From NCBI RefSeq assembly GCF_000817815.1, contig NZ_JPRD01000005.1, forward strand, positions 1-64,000: a DNA stretch of 64,000 nucleotides, written 5' to 3'. Shown one piece after another: positions 1-9,375 of this stretch. The translations under genes and the position numbers were made by a program. Under the pieces are notes generated by a model. It ran no database searches, was not told the origin of the DNA, and saw only the letters and a program-made list of their open reading frames with translations. The DNA is from Vibrio owensii CAIM 1854 = LMG 25443. GTDB lineage: Bacteria; Pseudomonadota; Gammaproteobacteria; Enterobacterales; Vibrionaceae. How positions within the stretch are numbered: position 1 is the stretch's first letter; each line of letters begins with the position of its first letter.

Positions 1-26
1 CTTATTTAGGACGGTACAGATTTAAT

Positions 27-56
27 AAAAAAGCCGCTGAGTTCAGCGGCTTTTTT
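27..56 (-). terminator. Intrinsic terminator of aqpZ
   Basis: Perfect 9-bp stem AGCCGCTGA (32-40) / TCAGCGGCT (43-51) with a 2-base loop. A run of A on the left and of T on the right let it work on both strands. It sits 23 bases past the aqpZ stop codon. Confidence 0.85.
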
Positions 57-78
57 GATCGTGAGGTTCGAGAATCGA

Positions 79-777
79 TTAATCGTTTGATTCTGTACCC
101 AGAAGGTTCTTGTAGATAAGTGCACCTAGAATACCACCAACGATTGGTGCTACCCAGAATAGCCAAAGCTGAGAAACCGCCCAGTCGCCAACAAATACCG
201 CAACACCAGTACTACGCGCTGGGTTAACCGATGTGTTTGTCACAGGAATGCTGATTAGGTGAATCAGTGTCAAACATAGACCGATAGCGATAGGTGCGAA
301 GCCTTGCGGTGCACGTTTGTCTGTTGCACCCATGATCACGATTAGGAACATCATCGTCATGACAACTTCAGTCACTAAAGCTGCAACCATTGAATATTGG
401 CCAGGAGAATGCGCGCCGTAACCGTTCGCGGCAAAGCCAGAACCAACCACGTCAAAACCTGCTTGACCGGTTGCGATTACGTAAAGTACGCCACCCGCAA
501 TAACACCACCAATCACTTGAGCGATGATGTAAGGCACTACGTCTTTAGTCTCGAAACGACCACCAGCCCATAGACCGATAGTTACTGCTGGGTTTAGGTG
601 ACAACCTGAGATATGGCCAATAGCAAATGCCATTGTAAGTACGGTAAGACCGAACGCCAAAGAAACGCCCAACAGGCCAATGCCGACATCAGGGAAGCCA
701 GCCGCTAACACTGCACTACCACAACCACCAAGCACTAACCAAAAAGTACCAAAAGCCTCTGCCATGTATTTATTCAT
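79..777 (-). CDS. aqpZ: Aquaporin Z, water channel
   Basis: A 232-residue inner-membrane protein of the MIP family that lets water cross the membrane during osmotic change. Both signature half-helix motifs are visible: HLNPAVT near residue 61 and SVNPARS near residue 184, with six hydrophobic helices around them. The narrow-pore arginine follows the second NPA, as in water-selective AqpZ and not in glycerol facilitators. Length equals the E. coli protein (231). The gene stands alone with its own terminator, and its start lies 215 bases from the end of the broken permease gene. The assignment is firm; regulation is not visible. Confidence 0.95.
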   Translation of the reverse strand: MNKYMAEAFGTFWLVLGGCGSAVLAAGFPDVGIGLLGVSLAFGLTVLTMAFAIGHISGCHLNPAVTIGLWAGGRFETKDVVPYIIAQVIGGVIAGGVLYVIATGQAGFDVVGSGFAANGYGAHSPGQYSMVAALVTEVVMTMMFLIVIMGATDKRAPQGFAPIAIGLCLTLIHLISIPVTNTSVNPARSTGVAVFVGDWAVSQLWLFWVAPIVGGILGALIYKNLLGTESND

Positions 778-992
778 ATTGTTTCCTATTGCGGATTTAG
801 ATTACCCGCTGAACATAGTAGAGAATTGTCAGAAAAGTGTGAGTTGAAGCACGGAAATTAACCAAAATGCCAGATATGAGCGTTTCTGTCTCATACATGA
901 AACGAAATGAGTAAGGAGAGGGTAGGTGGATGAGTTGAAAGGAAAACCTCAGCTATCGTTATAGAGTTTGATAACCGAGGCGAGAGGAAGCG

Positions 993-1984
993 TTAGCTAA
1001 AAGCAATAAATGGTGAGATACACAACAAGATGCCTGTCGCGATGATTAGGTATAGTGAAGCACCTTTGTATTTATGTAGAGAAGGCACTTGATACACCAA
1101 GTAAGCAGGAATCAAACAGCCAATCAAACCAAAGATAGGGCTACAAACCGAAGTGAAGCTCAAAACTGGTAGGTTGAGTACGATAGCGCCCCATGCCATC
1201 AAAATAGCGAACAGAATGATACCTTTCGTCACGAGATCTTTGTTGATTTGCTCTTCAGGCATCACTTTTTTCAATGCCAACATCGCAAGGCCTTGGCAAG
1301 AATCACGGAAGCCTAGGTAAACACCAAAGAATGCTGTCATTACAGAAAAGATGTTCAACATCAGGCTAAGCAGTTTAAGCGTCGTGCCGTCCATGCCTTG
1401 TGCTACCATCGCTAGCGCAGAGATGTTCTCGTTTGCTGCACGGACTGCTTGTTCATGAGACATCGCCAATGTGAAAGAAATCGCGTAGAAAAACACAGTC
1501 ACAAATAAAATGCCAAAAGCAATATTCATAGCACGCATCGCTTTAAAACGGGCAACTTCAATAGACTTTTCTTTCGAACGGTAAGAGATCACCATCGGAC
1601 TCAAGCTTTGAATAAACAAGATAGAAGTGAGAGTGAACGGCAGCAGTTCAATCGCATCTTTTAGGCCAGCACCAGCCGTTGGTACCGTACCAACATTAGC
1701 TAAATCCCACTTTTCTACCATCATGAAACCCAACAGGGCAACGGTACAGAGCTTAATTAGCACTAAGCCCGTACTGACTTTAAATAAGATCTTTTCGCCA
1801 CGAGATGCGATTGCTACCAAAGCGCAAACCAATGCTAGACCATACAACGGGTTTTCCGACAACAGCCCCAGTCAGTGCTATCAAACTTAGTCGCCGCTTT
1901 CCATTCTGTGGCTGTCATTCCGGCTTTAACGTGAGGTGGTTCTTTAGTTATTGGAAGAGTTTGTGTAGGTACAGTAACGCTCAT
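993..1984 (-). pseudogene. cyuP: Cysteine/serine permease (HAAAP family), internally deleted
   Basis: The first 40 or so codons, read from the ATG at 1984, give a normal soluble N-terminus ending TKFDSTDWG. From about 1868 the sequence resumes in another reading frame as GLLSENPLYG and runs intact to the stop at 993, with motifs SLSPMVISYRS and FFGVYLGFR typical of the HAAAP amino-acid permeases (SdaC, TdcC, YhaO/CyuP). Intact relatives are about 420 residues, so roughly 100 residues covering the first two or three membrane helices are missing, and the join is out of frame. Divergent from ridA-cyuA, its likely role was cysteine (or serine) uptake for the desulfidase. As written it cannot make a working transporter, unless a shorter protein starts inside at about 1862, which is unlikely. 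Confidence 0.85.
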
Positions 1985-2010
1985 TGTCGTTTTCTCTTTG
2001 TTAGTATGAA

Positions 2011-2036
2011 TTTTTCTCAAATCTATTTGAGAAAAA
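2011..2036. promoter_or_regulatory. 11-bp inverted repeat in the cyuP/ridA divergent region
   Basis: Arms TTTTTCTCAAA (2011-2021) and TTTGAGAAAAA (2026-2036) are perfect complements around TCTA. The core TTTGAG recurs at 2073-2079. It lies 27 bases before the broken permease gene and about 200 before ridA. The most economical reading is an operator for the YheO-type regulator encoded downstream of cyuA; a leader hairpin for the permease is the alternative. Confidence 0.5.
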
Positions 2037-2060
2037 GATTAACAACAATTTTTTTGTGGA

Positions 2061-2113
2061 AAATTCAGATAAATTTGAGATCTCGGCAAAAATACTCAAT
2101 AAAATCTGAATTT
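2061..2113. promoter_or_regulatory. Second inverted repeat upstream of ridA-cyuA
   Basis: Arms AAATTCAGAT (2061-2070) and ATCTGAATTT (2104-2113) pair perfectly over a 33-base spacer that itself holds the palindrome GAGATCTC and another TTTGAG half-site. Together with the repeat at 2011-2036 this makes the divergent region unusually rich in symmetric sites, as expected for a ligand-controlled promoter pair. Confidence 0.4.
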
Positions 2114-2232
2114 AGATCGATTTGTGTGATCTGGAGTGGTTGTTTTGCTCACATATAGTTGAAAGAATAGCTTTGAAACGAAAGCGAAAGCTGAGTTTTA
2201 CGACTAAAACTAAAAACTATGTGAGGATTAAC

Positions 2233-2613
2233 ATGAAAGAATTGATCGCTTCAGAGCACGCTCCTGCCGCAATTGGCCCGTATTCACACGGTACCACTTA
2301 CGGGGATTTGATTTTTACTTCTGGCCAGCTCCCAGTTGATAGCGCGACAGGTAAAGTAGTAGAGGGAGGGATTACTGCTCAAAGTCATCAATCTCTAACG
2401 AACTTAAAACATGTGCTTGAAGCAGGTAACGGCAGTTTAGATACGGTTCTAAAAACGACGTGTTATTTGGCAAACATCAGCGACTTTGCGGAATTCAACA
2501 AAGTGTATGCAGAGTTTTTCCAAAAAGATTGCCCAGCACGAAGCTGCTTTGCGGTGAAAGATCTTCCGCTAGGTGTTTTGATTGAAGTTGAAGCGATTGC
2601 TAGTAAAAAGTAA
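2233..2613 (+). CDS. ridA: RidA family 2-iminobutanoate/2-iminopropanoate deaminase
   Basis: A 126-residue cytosolic protein of the YjgF/YER057c/UK114 family. RidA hydrolyses reactive enamines/imines such as 2-aminoacrylate to keto acids, protecting PLP enzymes. Visible signatures are AIGPYSHG near residue 12, FTSGQLP near 30, and the catalytic arginine segment CPARSCFAV near 100. The start at 2233 follows GTGAGGATTAAC and matches family length; a longer frame upstream is not needed. It lies 14 bases before cyuA. This makes sense because cysteine desulfidase releases 2-aminoacrylate, the RidA substrate. It is probably a locus-dedicated paralogue and not the housekeeping copy. Confidence 0.93.
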   Translation: MKELIASEHAPAAIGPYSHGTTYGDLIFTSGQLPVDSATGKVVEGGITAQSHQSLTNLKHVLEAGNGSLDTVLKTTCYLANISDFAEFNKVYAEFFQKDCPARSCFAVKDLPLGVLIEVEAIASKK

Positions 2614-2627
2614 TACGGAGAAGAAGC

Positions 2628-3905
2628 ATGAATCAGCAATGGAACCAATATATCCAAATCATTAAGCAAGTTGTAAAACCTGCCCTCGGATGTACAGAAC
2701 CCATTGCTGCTGCATATGCGGCAGCAGTTGCAAAGCGTGAGCTTGGATGCCAAACCCCGGACATGATTGAAGTACGTGTCTCAGATAACTTATTTAAAAA
2801 CTCAATGGGGGTTTACGTTCCCGGCACTGGGAAAATTGGCCTTAAGATCGCGGCGTCAGTTGGCGCATTAGCGGGAGACCCAAACGCAGAACTGGAAGTA
2901 CTCGCTAAAATTAATCAAGACGATGTGACTGCTGCCCAGCAACTTATTGATGAAGAGCGAGTCAGTGTTGCTCGCATTGATACACAAGAATTTATCTTTT
3001 GCAGTGTCACCATGAGCGCTGGAGAAGATTCCGTCTCGGTGACCATCAGTGGTGGACACACTAATATTATCCAGATCACTCACAATGGAGCGGTGACGTT
3101 CGATGCCCCTTTGCAGCAGCGAGTCGCGACAGGATCAGTATGCGAAGGGGTTGATATCTCTATTAAGCAGATTTATGACTTTGCCCTTCAAGCGCCATTT
3201 GATGACATCAAATTCATTCTGCAAGCAGCGGAACTCAACTCTTCCTTAGCGCAAGAGGGTATCGACCGAGGTTACGGTTTAGAAATCGGCCGCACATTAA
3301 AAGGCAATATCGAACAGGGTTTGCTTGGCAATGATCTGATGAGCAGAATCCAAATGATGACGTCTGCTGCATCAGATGCGCGCATGGGCGGAGCAACCTT
3401 ACCAGCTATGAGTAATTTTGGCAGTGGTAACCAAGGCATTGCGGCTACCGTGCCTGTGGTTATCGCAGCGGAAGCTTTCCAAAGTGATGAAGAGCACTTA
3501 GCACGAGCTCTGATCATGAGTCACTTAGGCGCGATATACATCAAGTCTTACTACCCACCTCTGTCAGCTTTCTGCGGTAACACAGTAACCAGTGCGGCCG
3601 CATCTATGGCATTGGTGTACCTAGCGGGTGGCACGTTTGAGCAATCATGCTATGCGATTCAAAACGTTATCAGTGATAGTTCGGGCATGGTGTGCGATGG
3701 CGCAAAATCCTCATGTGCGATGAAAGTCTGCACTTCTTCAACTACGGCGGTGCGCTCATATTTGATGGCGATGGGTAACCACAGTGTGAAGAATCAAGGT
3801 ATAGTAGGCGACGAAGTCGAACAAACTATAAGAAACGTAGGCTCTATGGTTAGACTTGGTATGCCGTATACTGACAAATCTATTATCGATATCATGTCGG
3901 CCTAG
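2628..3905 (+). CDS. cyuA: L-cysteine desulfidase (UPF0597, YhaM/CyuA family)
   Basis: A 425-residue protein of the YhaM/CyuA family, iron-sulfur enzymes that split L-cysteine to H2S, ammonia and pyruvate without PLP. Diagnostic segments are LGCTEPIA at residues 20-27, the glycine-rich GSGNQGIA region in the middle, FCGNTVT, and the C-terminal [11 protein letters not shown] cysteine motif, which with the first cysteine probably holds the [4Fe-4S] cluster. Length is close to E. coli CyuA (436). A good ribosome site (GGAGAAG) precedes the ATG. Together with ridA and the divergent permease it forms a cysteine-catabolism unit; the permease is broken here, so import would need another transporter. 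Confidence 0.92.
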   Translation: MNQQWNQYIQIIKQVVKPALGCTEPIAAAYAAAVAKRELGCQTPDMIEVRVSDNLFKNSMGVYVPGTGKIGLKIAASVGALAGDPNAELEVLAKINQDDVTAAQQLIDEERVSVARIDTQEFIFCSVTMSAGEDSVSVTISGGHTNIIQITHNGAVTFDAPLQQRVATGSVCEGVDISIKQIYDFALQAPFDDIKFILQAAELNSSLAQEGIDRGYGLEIGRTLKGNIEQGLLGNDLMSRIQMMTSAASDARMGGATLPAMSNFGSGNQGIAATVPVVIAAEAFQSDEEHLARALIMSHLGAIYIKSYYPPLSAFCGNTVTSAAASMALVYLAGGTFEQSCYAIQNVISDSSGMVCDGAKSSCAMKVCTSSTTAVRSYLMAMGNHSVKNQGIVGDEVEQTIRNVGSMVRLGMPYTDKSIIDIMSA

Positions 3906-3933
3906 CCTCAAAGTTTTTGCTAAGGGAAGTAAA

Positions 3934-4590
3934 TTGCAGCTTAAGAAACTCACCAAAAGTGATTTAGATATTTTGAATTCGATGAAGAACGTCGTCGATG
4001 GCATTGCTCGTATGTACGGTGAACATACTGAAGTCGTTCTTCACAGTCTTGATGCAGAAGCACCAGAAATCATCAAAATTGCCAATGGCCATGTTACTGA
4101 ACGTGGAGAAGGCGCTCCAATTACCAACTTAGCAAGAATGAAGCTACTTGAGGGCAAGGACGTGTCAGACTCGTATCTGACTAAAACCGCGAGCGGAAAG
4201 ACCTTGCACTCAATCACCACCATCGTTCGTAACCCAAAAAATAAGCCTATCGGTCTACTTTGTATCAACGTGGATATGGATGTGCCGATGCAGGACTTCT
4301 TGCGTTCAATCTTACCGCAGCAGCAGAACCCATGCTGTACGGGAGCGAGCTCGCCAGAAACGTTTGCACGCAACATCGACGAAACCATCATTAGTACGAT
4401 CGAAACCGTTCAGTCAGAAGTATGGACGAATGAGGCAATCACTCCTTCCAAACGCAACCGAGAGTTGGTGACACGCTTACAAGGTTTGGGGATTTTTAAA
4501 TACAAAGATGCGGTATTGATGGTGGCAAACCACCTAGGTATCTCGCGTGATACGATTTACCTTTACCTAAGGGAATTGGGTAACGATTAA
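3934..4590 (+). CDS. YheO-type PAS/HTH transcriptional regulator
   Basis: Predicted 218-residue DNA-binding regulator. Residues about 10-120 form the YheO-like PAS-type sensor domain (segments VVLHSLDAEAPEII and PIGLLCINVDMD), and the last 45 residues form a helix-turn-helix (VANHLGISRDTIYLYLREL). I place the start at TTG 3934 because AAGGGA lies 7 bases upstream and the protein then matches family length; the ATG at 3856 would overlap cyuA by 50 bases and add unrelated residues. It lies 28 bases after cyuA, so it is probably co-transcribed with it and controls the ridA-cyuA/permease promoters. E. coli uses an Lrp-family protein (CyuR/DecR) for this job, so the pairing here is different. Confidence 0.85.
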   Translation: MQLKKLTKSDLDILNSMKNVVDGIARMYGEHTEVVLHSLDAEAPEIIKIANGHVTERGEGAPITNLARMKLLEGKDVSDSYLTKTASGKTLHSITTIVRNPKNKPIGLLCINVDMDVPMQDFLRSILPQQQNPCCTGASSPETFARNIDETIISTIETVQSEVWTNEAITPSKRNRELVTRLQGLGIFKYKDAVLMVANHLGISRDTIYLYLRELGND

Positions 4591-4835
4591 GTGAGCTGTT
4601 CGAGCTCGGTAATGTTGTTCAAAGCTTCCTGATTAGTTTTGCCACACACGATCGGACACGGTTTGAAATCGTGGCAAACTTTTGGGCGTTCTGGTTTTCC
4701 GAACAGTTTGCACAGGTTATCGTCATTCAGTTGAATGCAACGTTCACCTGCTGGTTTGCCGTTTGGCATGCCCGGAATAGGGGAAGAGATACTCGGTGCA
4801 ATACAGCACGCCCCACAACCTAATCGACAATCCAT
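4587..4835 (-). CDS. YkgJ-like cysteine-cluster protein
   Basis: An 82-residue protein with eight cysteines, starting MDCRLGCGACC and ending with CHDFKPCPIVCG. This is the pattern of the zinc- or iron-sulfur-binding YkgJ family (CxxCCxx). Its function is unknown. The 3-prime end overlaps the end of the regulator gene by 4 bases, tail to tail. Another, larger member of the same broad cysteine-cluster group (YcgN) lies 570 bases away on the other strand. Confidence 0.85.
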   Translation of the reverse strand: MDCRLGCGACCIAPSISSPIPGMPNGKPAGERCIQLNDDNLCKLFGKPERPKVCHDFKPCPIVCGKTNQEALNNITELEQLT

Positions 4836-4931
4836 CTAAAAGCCCTCGCAAAAATGAAGGGGGCATTATGGACATTTCTCGCCAGATTGGAAGAGGCGTG
4901 CGTGAATTCACACCAACAAACTTAACCCTTT

Positions 4932-5189
4932 TTACTCATCATTAAGTAAATCGGCGACTTCAAAATTCTGATCGCGTTTAGCCTGTTGTATATAACGGTT
5001 GCACTCTTGCATGCTTAAACCCCACGTTCCAGCCTCGGTACGAGCGGTCATTTCCGTTAGAAACGTTGCTTGACCTTCTTGAACATTAGAGGCGATATCC
5101 TTGCCGTATTGCTGACAAAGTTCTGCATCGGTACTCGCCGCAGCTCCGAACGAAACAAGAGAGATAATGGTGATCATTGCGAGTTTCAT
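4932..5189 (-). CDS. Small secreted protein of unknown function
   Basis: I do not recognise a family. From the ATG at 5189 the product is 85 residues with a clear signal peptide (MKLAMITIISLVSFGAAAS, cleavage expected after the alanines) and a mature acidic part of about 66 residues with two cysteines (ELCQQYG, MQECNRY) that could form a disulfide in the periplasm. A longer frame to 5228 adds 13 residues in front of the signal peptide and is less likely. Monocistronic. Confidence 0.7.
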   Translation of the reverse strand: MKLAMITIISLVSFGAAASTDAELCQQYGKDIASNVQEGQATFLTEMTARTEAGTWGLSMQECNRYIQQAKRDQNFEVADLLNDE

Positions 5190-5407
5190 AATATTGATTC
5201 CTTTATTCACACTATGAGCTAAAACCATAGGATAGGAATCACTATTAGTAAAAATATCAATGTTGATCGCCCTTGCTGATGAAACAGGACAAACGTTGAT
5301 AATAGTTCGTATTACGGGGTGGAATTCGGCAAAACTTGAACTTTTGTTGTCAGAGGGGTATAAAACGCACCCAATTCATTCCCATTCAAGAAATAAGTAG
5401 TAAGCGT

Positions 5408-5860
5408 ATGAGCACTCCATTTTGGCAAAGTAAATCGTTAGAGAACATGACAGAAGAAGAATGGGAATCTCTCTGTGATGGGTGTGGCAAATGTTGTCTG
5501 CACAAGCTAATGGATGAAGATACGGACGAAATCTACTACACCAACGTGGCGTGTAGTTGGCTGAACAGCAAAACATGTTCGTGCAAAGACTACCCGAACC
5601 GTTTCACTTCAGGCGAAGAGTGCACCAAGCTAACGCGTGAAGATATTGATGATTTTACGTGGCTGCCACACACTTGTGCATACCGCTTGTTGGCAGAAAA
5701 CCAACCACTGCCAGAGTGGCACCCATTAATCACTGGCTCTAAGTCTGCCATGCACGCAGCAGGAGAAAGTGTACGAAACAAAGTGGTGTACGAAATCGAT
5801 GTGGTGGACTGGGAAGACCACATTCAAAACTTACCTGATAGACTAAAACCTCACAATTAA
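5408..5860 (+). CDS. ycgN: YcgN family cysteine-cluster protein (UPF0260)
   Basis: A 150-residue protein with the YcgN signature: [12 protein letters not shown] near residue 25, then [14 protein letters not shown] and ECTKL, nine or more cysteines in total, probably binding metal. Family role is unknown. The start is the ATG at 5408, giving the usual [10 protein letters not shown] beginning; the frame is open 24 codons further up but without family similarity. The integrated element begins only about 5 bases past its stop codon, so its native terminator has been moved about 12.5 kb away. Confidence 0.92.
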   Translation: MSTPFWQSKSLENMTEEEWESLCDGCGKCCLHKLMDEDTDEIYYTNVACSWLNSKTCSCKDYPNRFTSGEECTKLTREDIDDFTWLPHTCAYRLLAENQPLPEWHPLITGSKSAMHAAGESVRNKVVYEIDVVDWEDHIQNLPDRLKPHN

Positions 5861-5865
5861 CTTTA

Positions 5866-5877
5866 AAAGTTGAGAAT
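5866..5877. repeat. Left copy of the 12-bp flanking direct repeat (putative attL core)
   Basis: AAAGTTGAGAAT here is repeated exactly at 18368-18379 in the same orientation. The copies bracket all recombinase and cargo genes. The position just beyond the ycgN stop fits an attachment site that spares the host gene. Confidence 0.6.
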
Positions 5878-5906
5878 GCTGTATATATTGGTTGTATGTA
5901 CAGCAT
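5876..5906. promoter_or_regulatory. Inverted repeat at the element's left end, upstream of intA
   Basis: Arms ATGCTGTA (5876-5883) and TACAGCAT (5899-5906) are perfect complements separated by 15 bases. The left arm overlaps the last two bases of the putative attL core, and the right arm runs into the intA ribosome site. It could be a recombinase arm site, an operator for autoregulation, or both. Confidence 0.45.
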
Positions 5907-5916
5907 GAGGTTTAGT

Positions 5917-7512
5917 ATGTCAGATAACGATGAAATTCAGAAAAATGTCATACGAAAAGAGGTAGAGATTTCACCTATCCCTCACTTCGTTTACGAGAAA
6001 CCATTGGTATCCATTGATGAGAATGGCGAACCCCAGGTTACCTACCGTGCCAATGGCAATCAGATCCCCATCAAGAAACTTCCCTTACTCTATGTCGCTG
6101 GTTATGACGACAAAGACAACCTGATTAGCTACCAACCATTAGATATGGTGAATGAGTTCTTATTGTCGAAAGCAATCGATGATGGTGTGCTTGAGCTTGG
6201 CACTGATGCACAGGGGCTTGCCCATTACTTCAGCTTCGTATTGGACAAACAAGCTGAGTGGGATACTGAATACGATCAGGAGGACTTTGACCCTCTCTAT
6301 GATGACCCCCGCCCAGAATGGAGTGCTTTTCCTCGCAACAAACAAGAGCGGTTAACCTACCAATATCGGGATGGCATCAAGCAGCTAGCTATTGATGGTG
6401 TATTGGCTAAAACAACGGCTAGGCAATATATGAGCAGTGTGGTTGGCTTCTATAAACACTGTCTTCGTCAAGGTATTCGCTTCAATAACCCTCCCTTCCA
6501 ATTTGAGACAGTGAATATACACTTCGAGGCGTCTACTTCAAGTATGAAAGCTTACCAACGTAAGCAGGTGCACACGACGGATATGCGGATTAAGTTTTCT
6601 AAATCATCTCGCAGTGGCGGCACAAACCTCAGCAACCTACGCCGTGACTTAAAACCGTTTACTAATAGTGAATGGAACATCCTACAAAATATATTGATGA
6701 AGTCTCGTAGGGTGGTTCGCCATGGTGACAATAATAAACTGCACTCCCTGCCGGTTGAGTTTTGCCTGCACCCAATGATTTGCCGTAATACGGGGTTACG
6801 CCGAGAGGAAGCAGCGAGCCTTCATTTAGGACAGATTGTTAACCCTGAAACCATGATTCAGGATGGCAAAGAGGTGTTTAAAAAGCCTGTGATGGATTTG
6901 GGTGTCGGTGATAAGTACCAATCACTCACAAAGACGGCTGAGGGCTTCTCAGAGACTAATAAAAGCCGCGTTACCATTATCCCCGCCACATTGATGAAGA
7001 TGCTTTACGATTACTCGCAGTCGGACAGGTATCAAAAGCGCCTTAAGAAATTCAAAGCATGGTGCAATGAGCAGGTTGAGGAAGGTAATACGCATTTCTT
7101 TGAGGGTGATGATGCCATTAACCTCGAACTGGAATACCTGTTTATTACCCAGTCTGGGAAACCGATGTTCACACGGCTACAAGACTTTACTGGGCGCTGG
7201 GTGGAAATTCGTAACACTGCAAACCTAACCCAAGGTCTCGACAAACCGATTGTTGGCTCCATACATAATTTACGCTCAACGTTTGCTGTAAATATCCTCC
7301 GTCACCTTTTAAATAAAAAGGATGAGTATGGCAATCCGTCAATCACACCCGATGAGGCATTGGATAGAGTATCAGCGCTGCTAGGACATGAAGATCGGGC
7401 GACGACCATGGAGTACCTGAAAATTGCACAGGATATGCCCTCTGCCGATGAAATCTACGAGGACGTACTTGATTATATTGGTGCTTTCGACGAGATTGAG
7501 GGGTTGTTATGA
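5917..7512 (+). CDS. intA: Tyrosine recombinase, first of the module (IntA-like)
   Basis: A 531-residue site-specific recombinase. All catalytic residues are visible: Arg295 in TGLRREE, His450 and Arg453 in HNLRSTF, His491 in LLGHEDR and nucleophile Tyr500 nine residues later. The N-terminal half is long and carries a core-binding SAM-like region (about 140-200, KTTARQYMSSVVGFYKH). The ATG at 5917 is chosen because GAGG lies 6 bases upstream; the ATG at 5896 adds only MYSMRFS. It should cut and join the element ends. The stop codon overlaps the next start (ATGA), implying coupled translation. The identity as IntA of an SE rests on gene order. Confidence 0.85.
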   Translation: MSDNDEIQKNVIRKEVEISPIPHFVYEKPLVSIDENGEPQVTYRANGNQIPIKKLPLLYVAGYDDKDNLISYQPLDMVNEFLLSKAIDDGVLELGTDAQGLAHYFSFVLDKQAEWDTEYDQEDFDPLYDDPRPEWSAFPRNKQERLTYQYRDGIKQLAIDGVLAKTTARQYMSSVVGFYKHCLRQGIRFNNPPFQFETVNIHFEASTSSMKAYQRKQVHTTDMRIKFSKSSRSGGTNLSNLRRDLKPFTNSEWNILQNILMKSRRVVRHGDNNKLHSLPVEFCLHPMICRNTGLRREEAASLHLGQIVNPETMIQDGKEVFKKPVMDLGVGDKYQSLTKTAEGFSETNKSRVTIIPATLMKMLYDYSQSDRYQKRLKKFKAWCNEQVEEGNTHFFEGDDAINLELEYLFITQSGKPMFTRLQDFTGRWVEIRNTANLTQGLDKPIVGSIHNLRSTFAVNILRHLLNKKDEYGNPSITPDEALDRVSALLGHEDRATTMEYLKIAQDMPSADEIYEDVLDYIGAFDEIEGLL

Positions 7513-9365
7513 TCCAAGGACGTAAGCGCACCAAAATTGCTTTAAAAAAGAAAAGTGCGGCTGTTACAGCATTGAGCCATGAAGACATGGTTTTAATGTG
7601 TGGTAATGGTAAACGTTCTTACCTTAATCGCCTGTGTTATGTCAACGTTCCAACGATTAAGCAAATAGCCTCTGGAAATGAGGTTTTGGCTAATAGATAT
7701 AATATCGTTAGAACTATTTTTGAAACTTTACAACCTTTACCTGATAGTAAGTCAAAAGAAAGCTACTTTACTGGTTTAGTTGATTATTTTAGATACATCG
7801 ACGCTAAAAAATATCGAGGGAATATCATTTGATAATGAAGTCATGCAGACTTGCCTCAAGCATTTCAATAGGCTTCGTAACAAAGGTCAATATATATCTA
7901 AAGCGAGCAATATTAAATTATCCTTATCGTTTTTTCTAAGACAATGGAATAGAGAAGCAGATCTAAAAACGTTACCTGAAGTCCCTGCTCTAGCCCCTTC
8001 TTCTGGGCAGGCTTTTAATGTGGAAACAGAGCTAAAACCATTATCACGAATTTTGATTAAGGGAGCTCTCGCCTTTCGAACAGCTATAGAAAAAAAGAAT
8101 ATCTTGATATTCATCCATTTTTTGATGAGAAATTATTCCTTGAATTAGCCCAAAGTAAAGGTTGGTCAAAACGTAAAATTTCATATCAGAAGAGAGGTTT
8201 TAAGGATTGTATGAGGTCTGTCGCTGGAACAATAAAGGACAGTCCTCTTTCCCTCGGACGACTCAACCAGCAAACTTTTTATAATCATGCATCACGTAAC
8301 TGGTTTTTTGTATTCTCGATGATGACCGGCATGAACAAATCAGTACTTGCTCAAGTTAGATATGGAGATGTCGCATTTAAAAATATTGGCAATGGCCGGT
8401 TTGTTTTTGATGGCGAAAAATTTAGAGCAGGTTTTAAAGATTTAGATAATGCTGTTGGTTTTAGTAAGCGAACCAAGGAGCTTATTAATGGGTGGCTAAC
8501 GGTGTCTAAAATCATGTACCAGTCATTGGGTATACCTATCTCAAGTGACCTTCCTCTTTGTCCTTTCTTTAATCGTTATGGTGAGGTTTTAACTTTTGAT
8601 GCAGATAGTGCAAATATTGGCTACATCAATGCTCAGTTAGAGAAAGTAACGGGATTGAGAGTCACTACAAAGCGTTTTAGAGCTACAAAGTCAGATGTGC
8701 TAATGAGAGTTACTGAAGATATGTTTCTTGTATCGCAAGGGCTAAATGATACCGTAAATGTAGTTGCAAAAAGATACTCGAGTGGTGTTCAGGCTGATCA
8801 TGACAACAATTTAAACGCTACATTTTCAGCATTGAATGCAATATCTAAAGGCGAAGATATTGGAAAAGCTATTGAAAATGCGAAGGTAATGCACAGCGAT
8901 ATCTTATCGGATTATGATTACAAGAATTTACGTAACGGTGACAATCAGTCAAAGCCTCTAATGACCACGCCAAGTGGCATAAAATGCTCAGGAGCTACAC
9001 CAGAGAAATTAATTGCAGAGGCTAGGCGTATGAAAAAGCTTGGTATTGATTTTTCGAAAGATACTGGGCGTTGTACCGACTTTATCGGTTGTTTTGACTG
9101 TGACAGACATAAATTGGTGGCGTCTGAAAATGATATATGGCTGATGCTCTCATTTTTAGAGCAAATCGAAGGTCTCAAAGAAATGGTGGTTAGTAACTCA
9201 GTACCTAAAGAAGAATATTTTTGGGTGGAAGGGGTACTGAAAAAAGTCTTGGTCAGATTAAAAAATAAAGCGCCAAAAAATTACGAATCAGCAAAATGCA
9301 AAATAGAAAATGGGAGTTACCACCCTCTTTACCAAAATCGTGCCAGTGCAAACCTATTTTTTTAG
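7509..9365 (+). pseudogene. tfp: Recombinase-fold protein without catalytic residues (Tfp-like), two frameshifts
   Basis: Conceptually about 618 residues, but the reading frame moves +1 at the A6 run 7806-7811 and returns -1 at the A7 run 8090-8096. With five and eight A respectively the frame would be open from 7509 to 9365. The recombinase fold is recognisable, yet the box-I arginine is replaced (TGMNKSVL), the HxxR box reads KRFR, and the second histidine is missing (SQGLNDTVNVVAKRY), so it is not an active recombinase. A CxxC-type cluster (CTDFIGCFDCDRH) near the C-terminus may bind zinc. It matches the position of Tfp in SE elements. Whether it is truly broken, phase-variable, recoded or mis-sequenced cannot be decided here. 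Confidence 0.75.
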
Positions 9366-9375
9366 GGAGAATACA

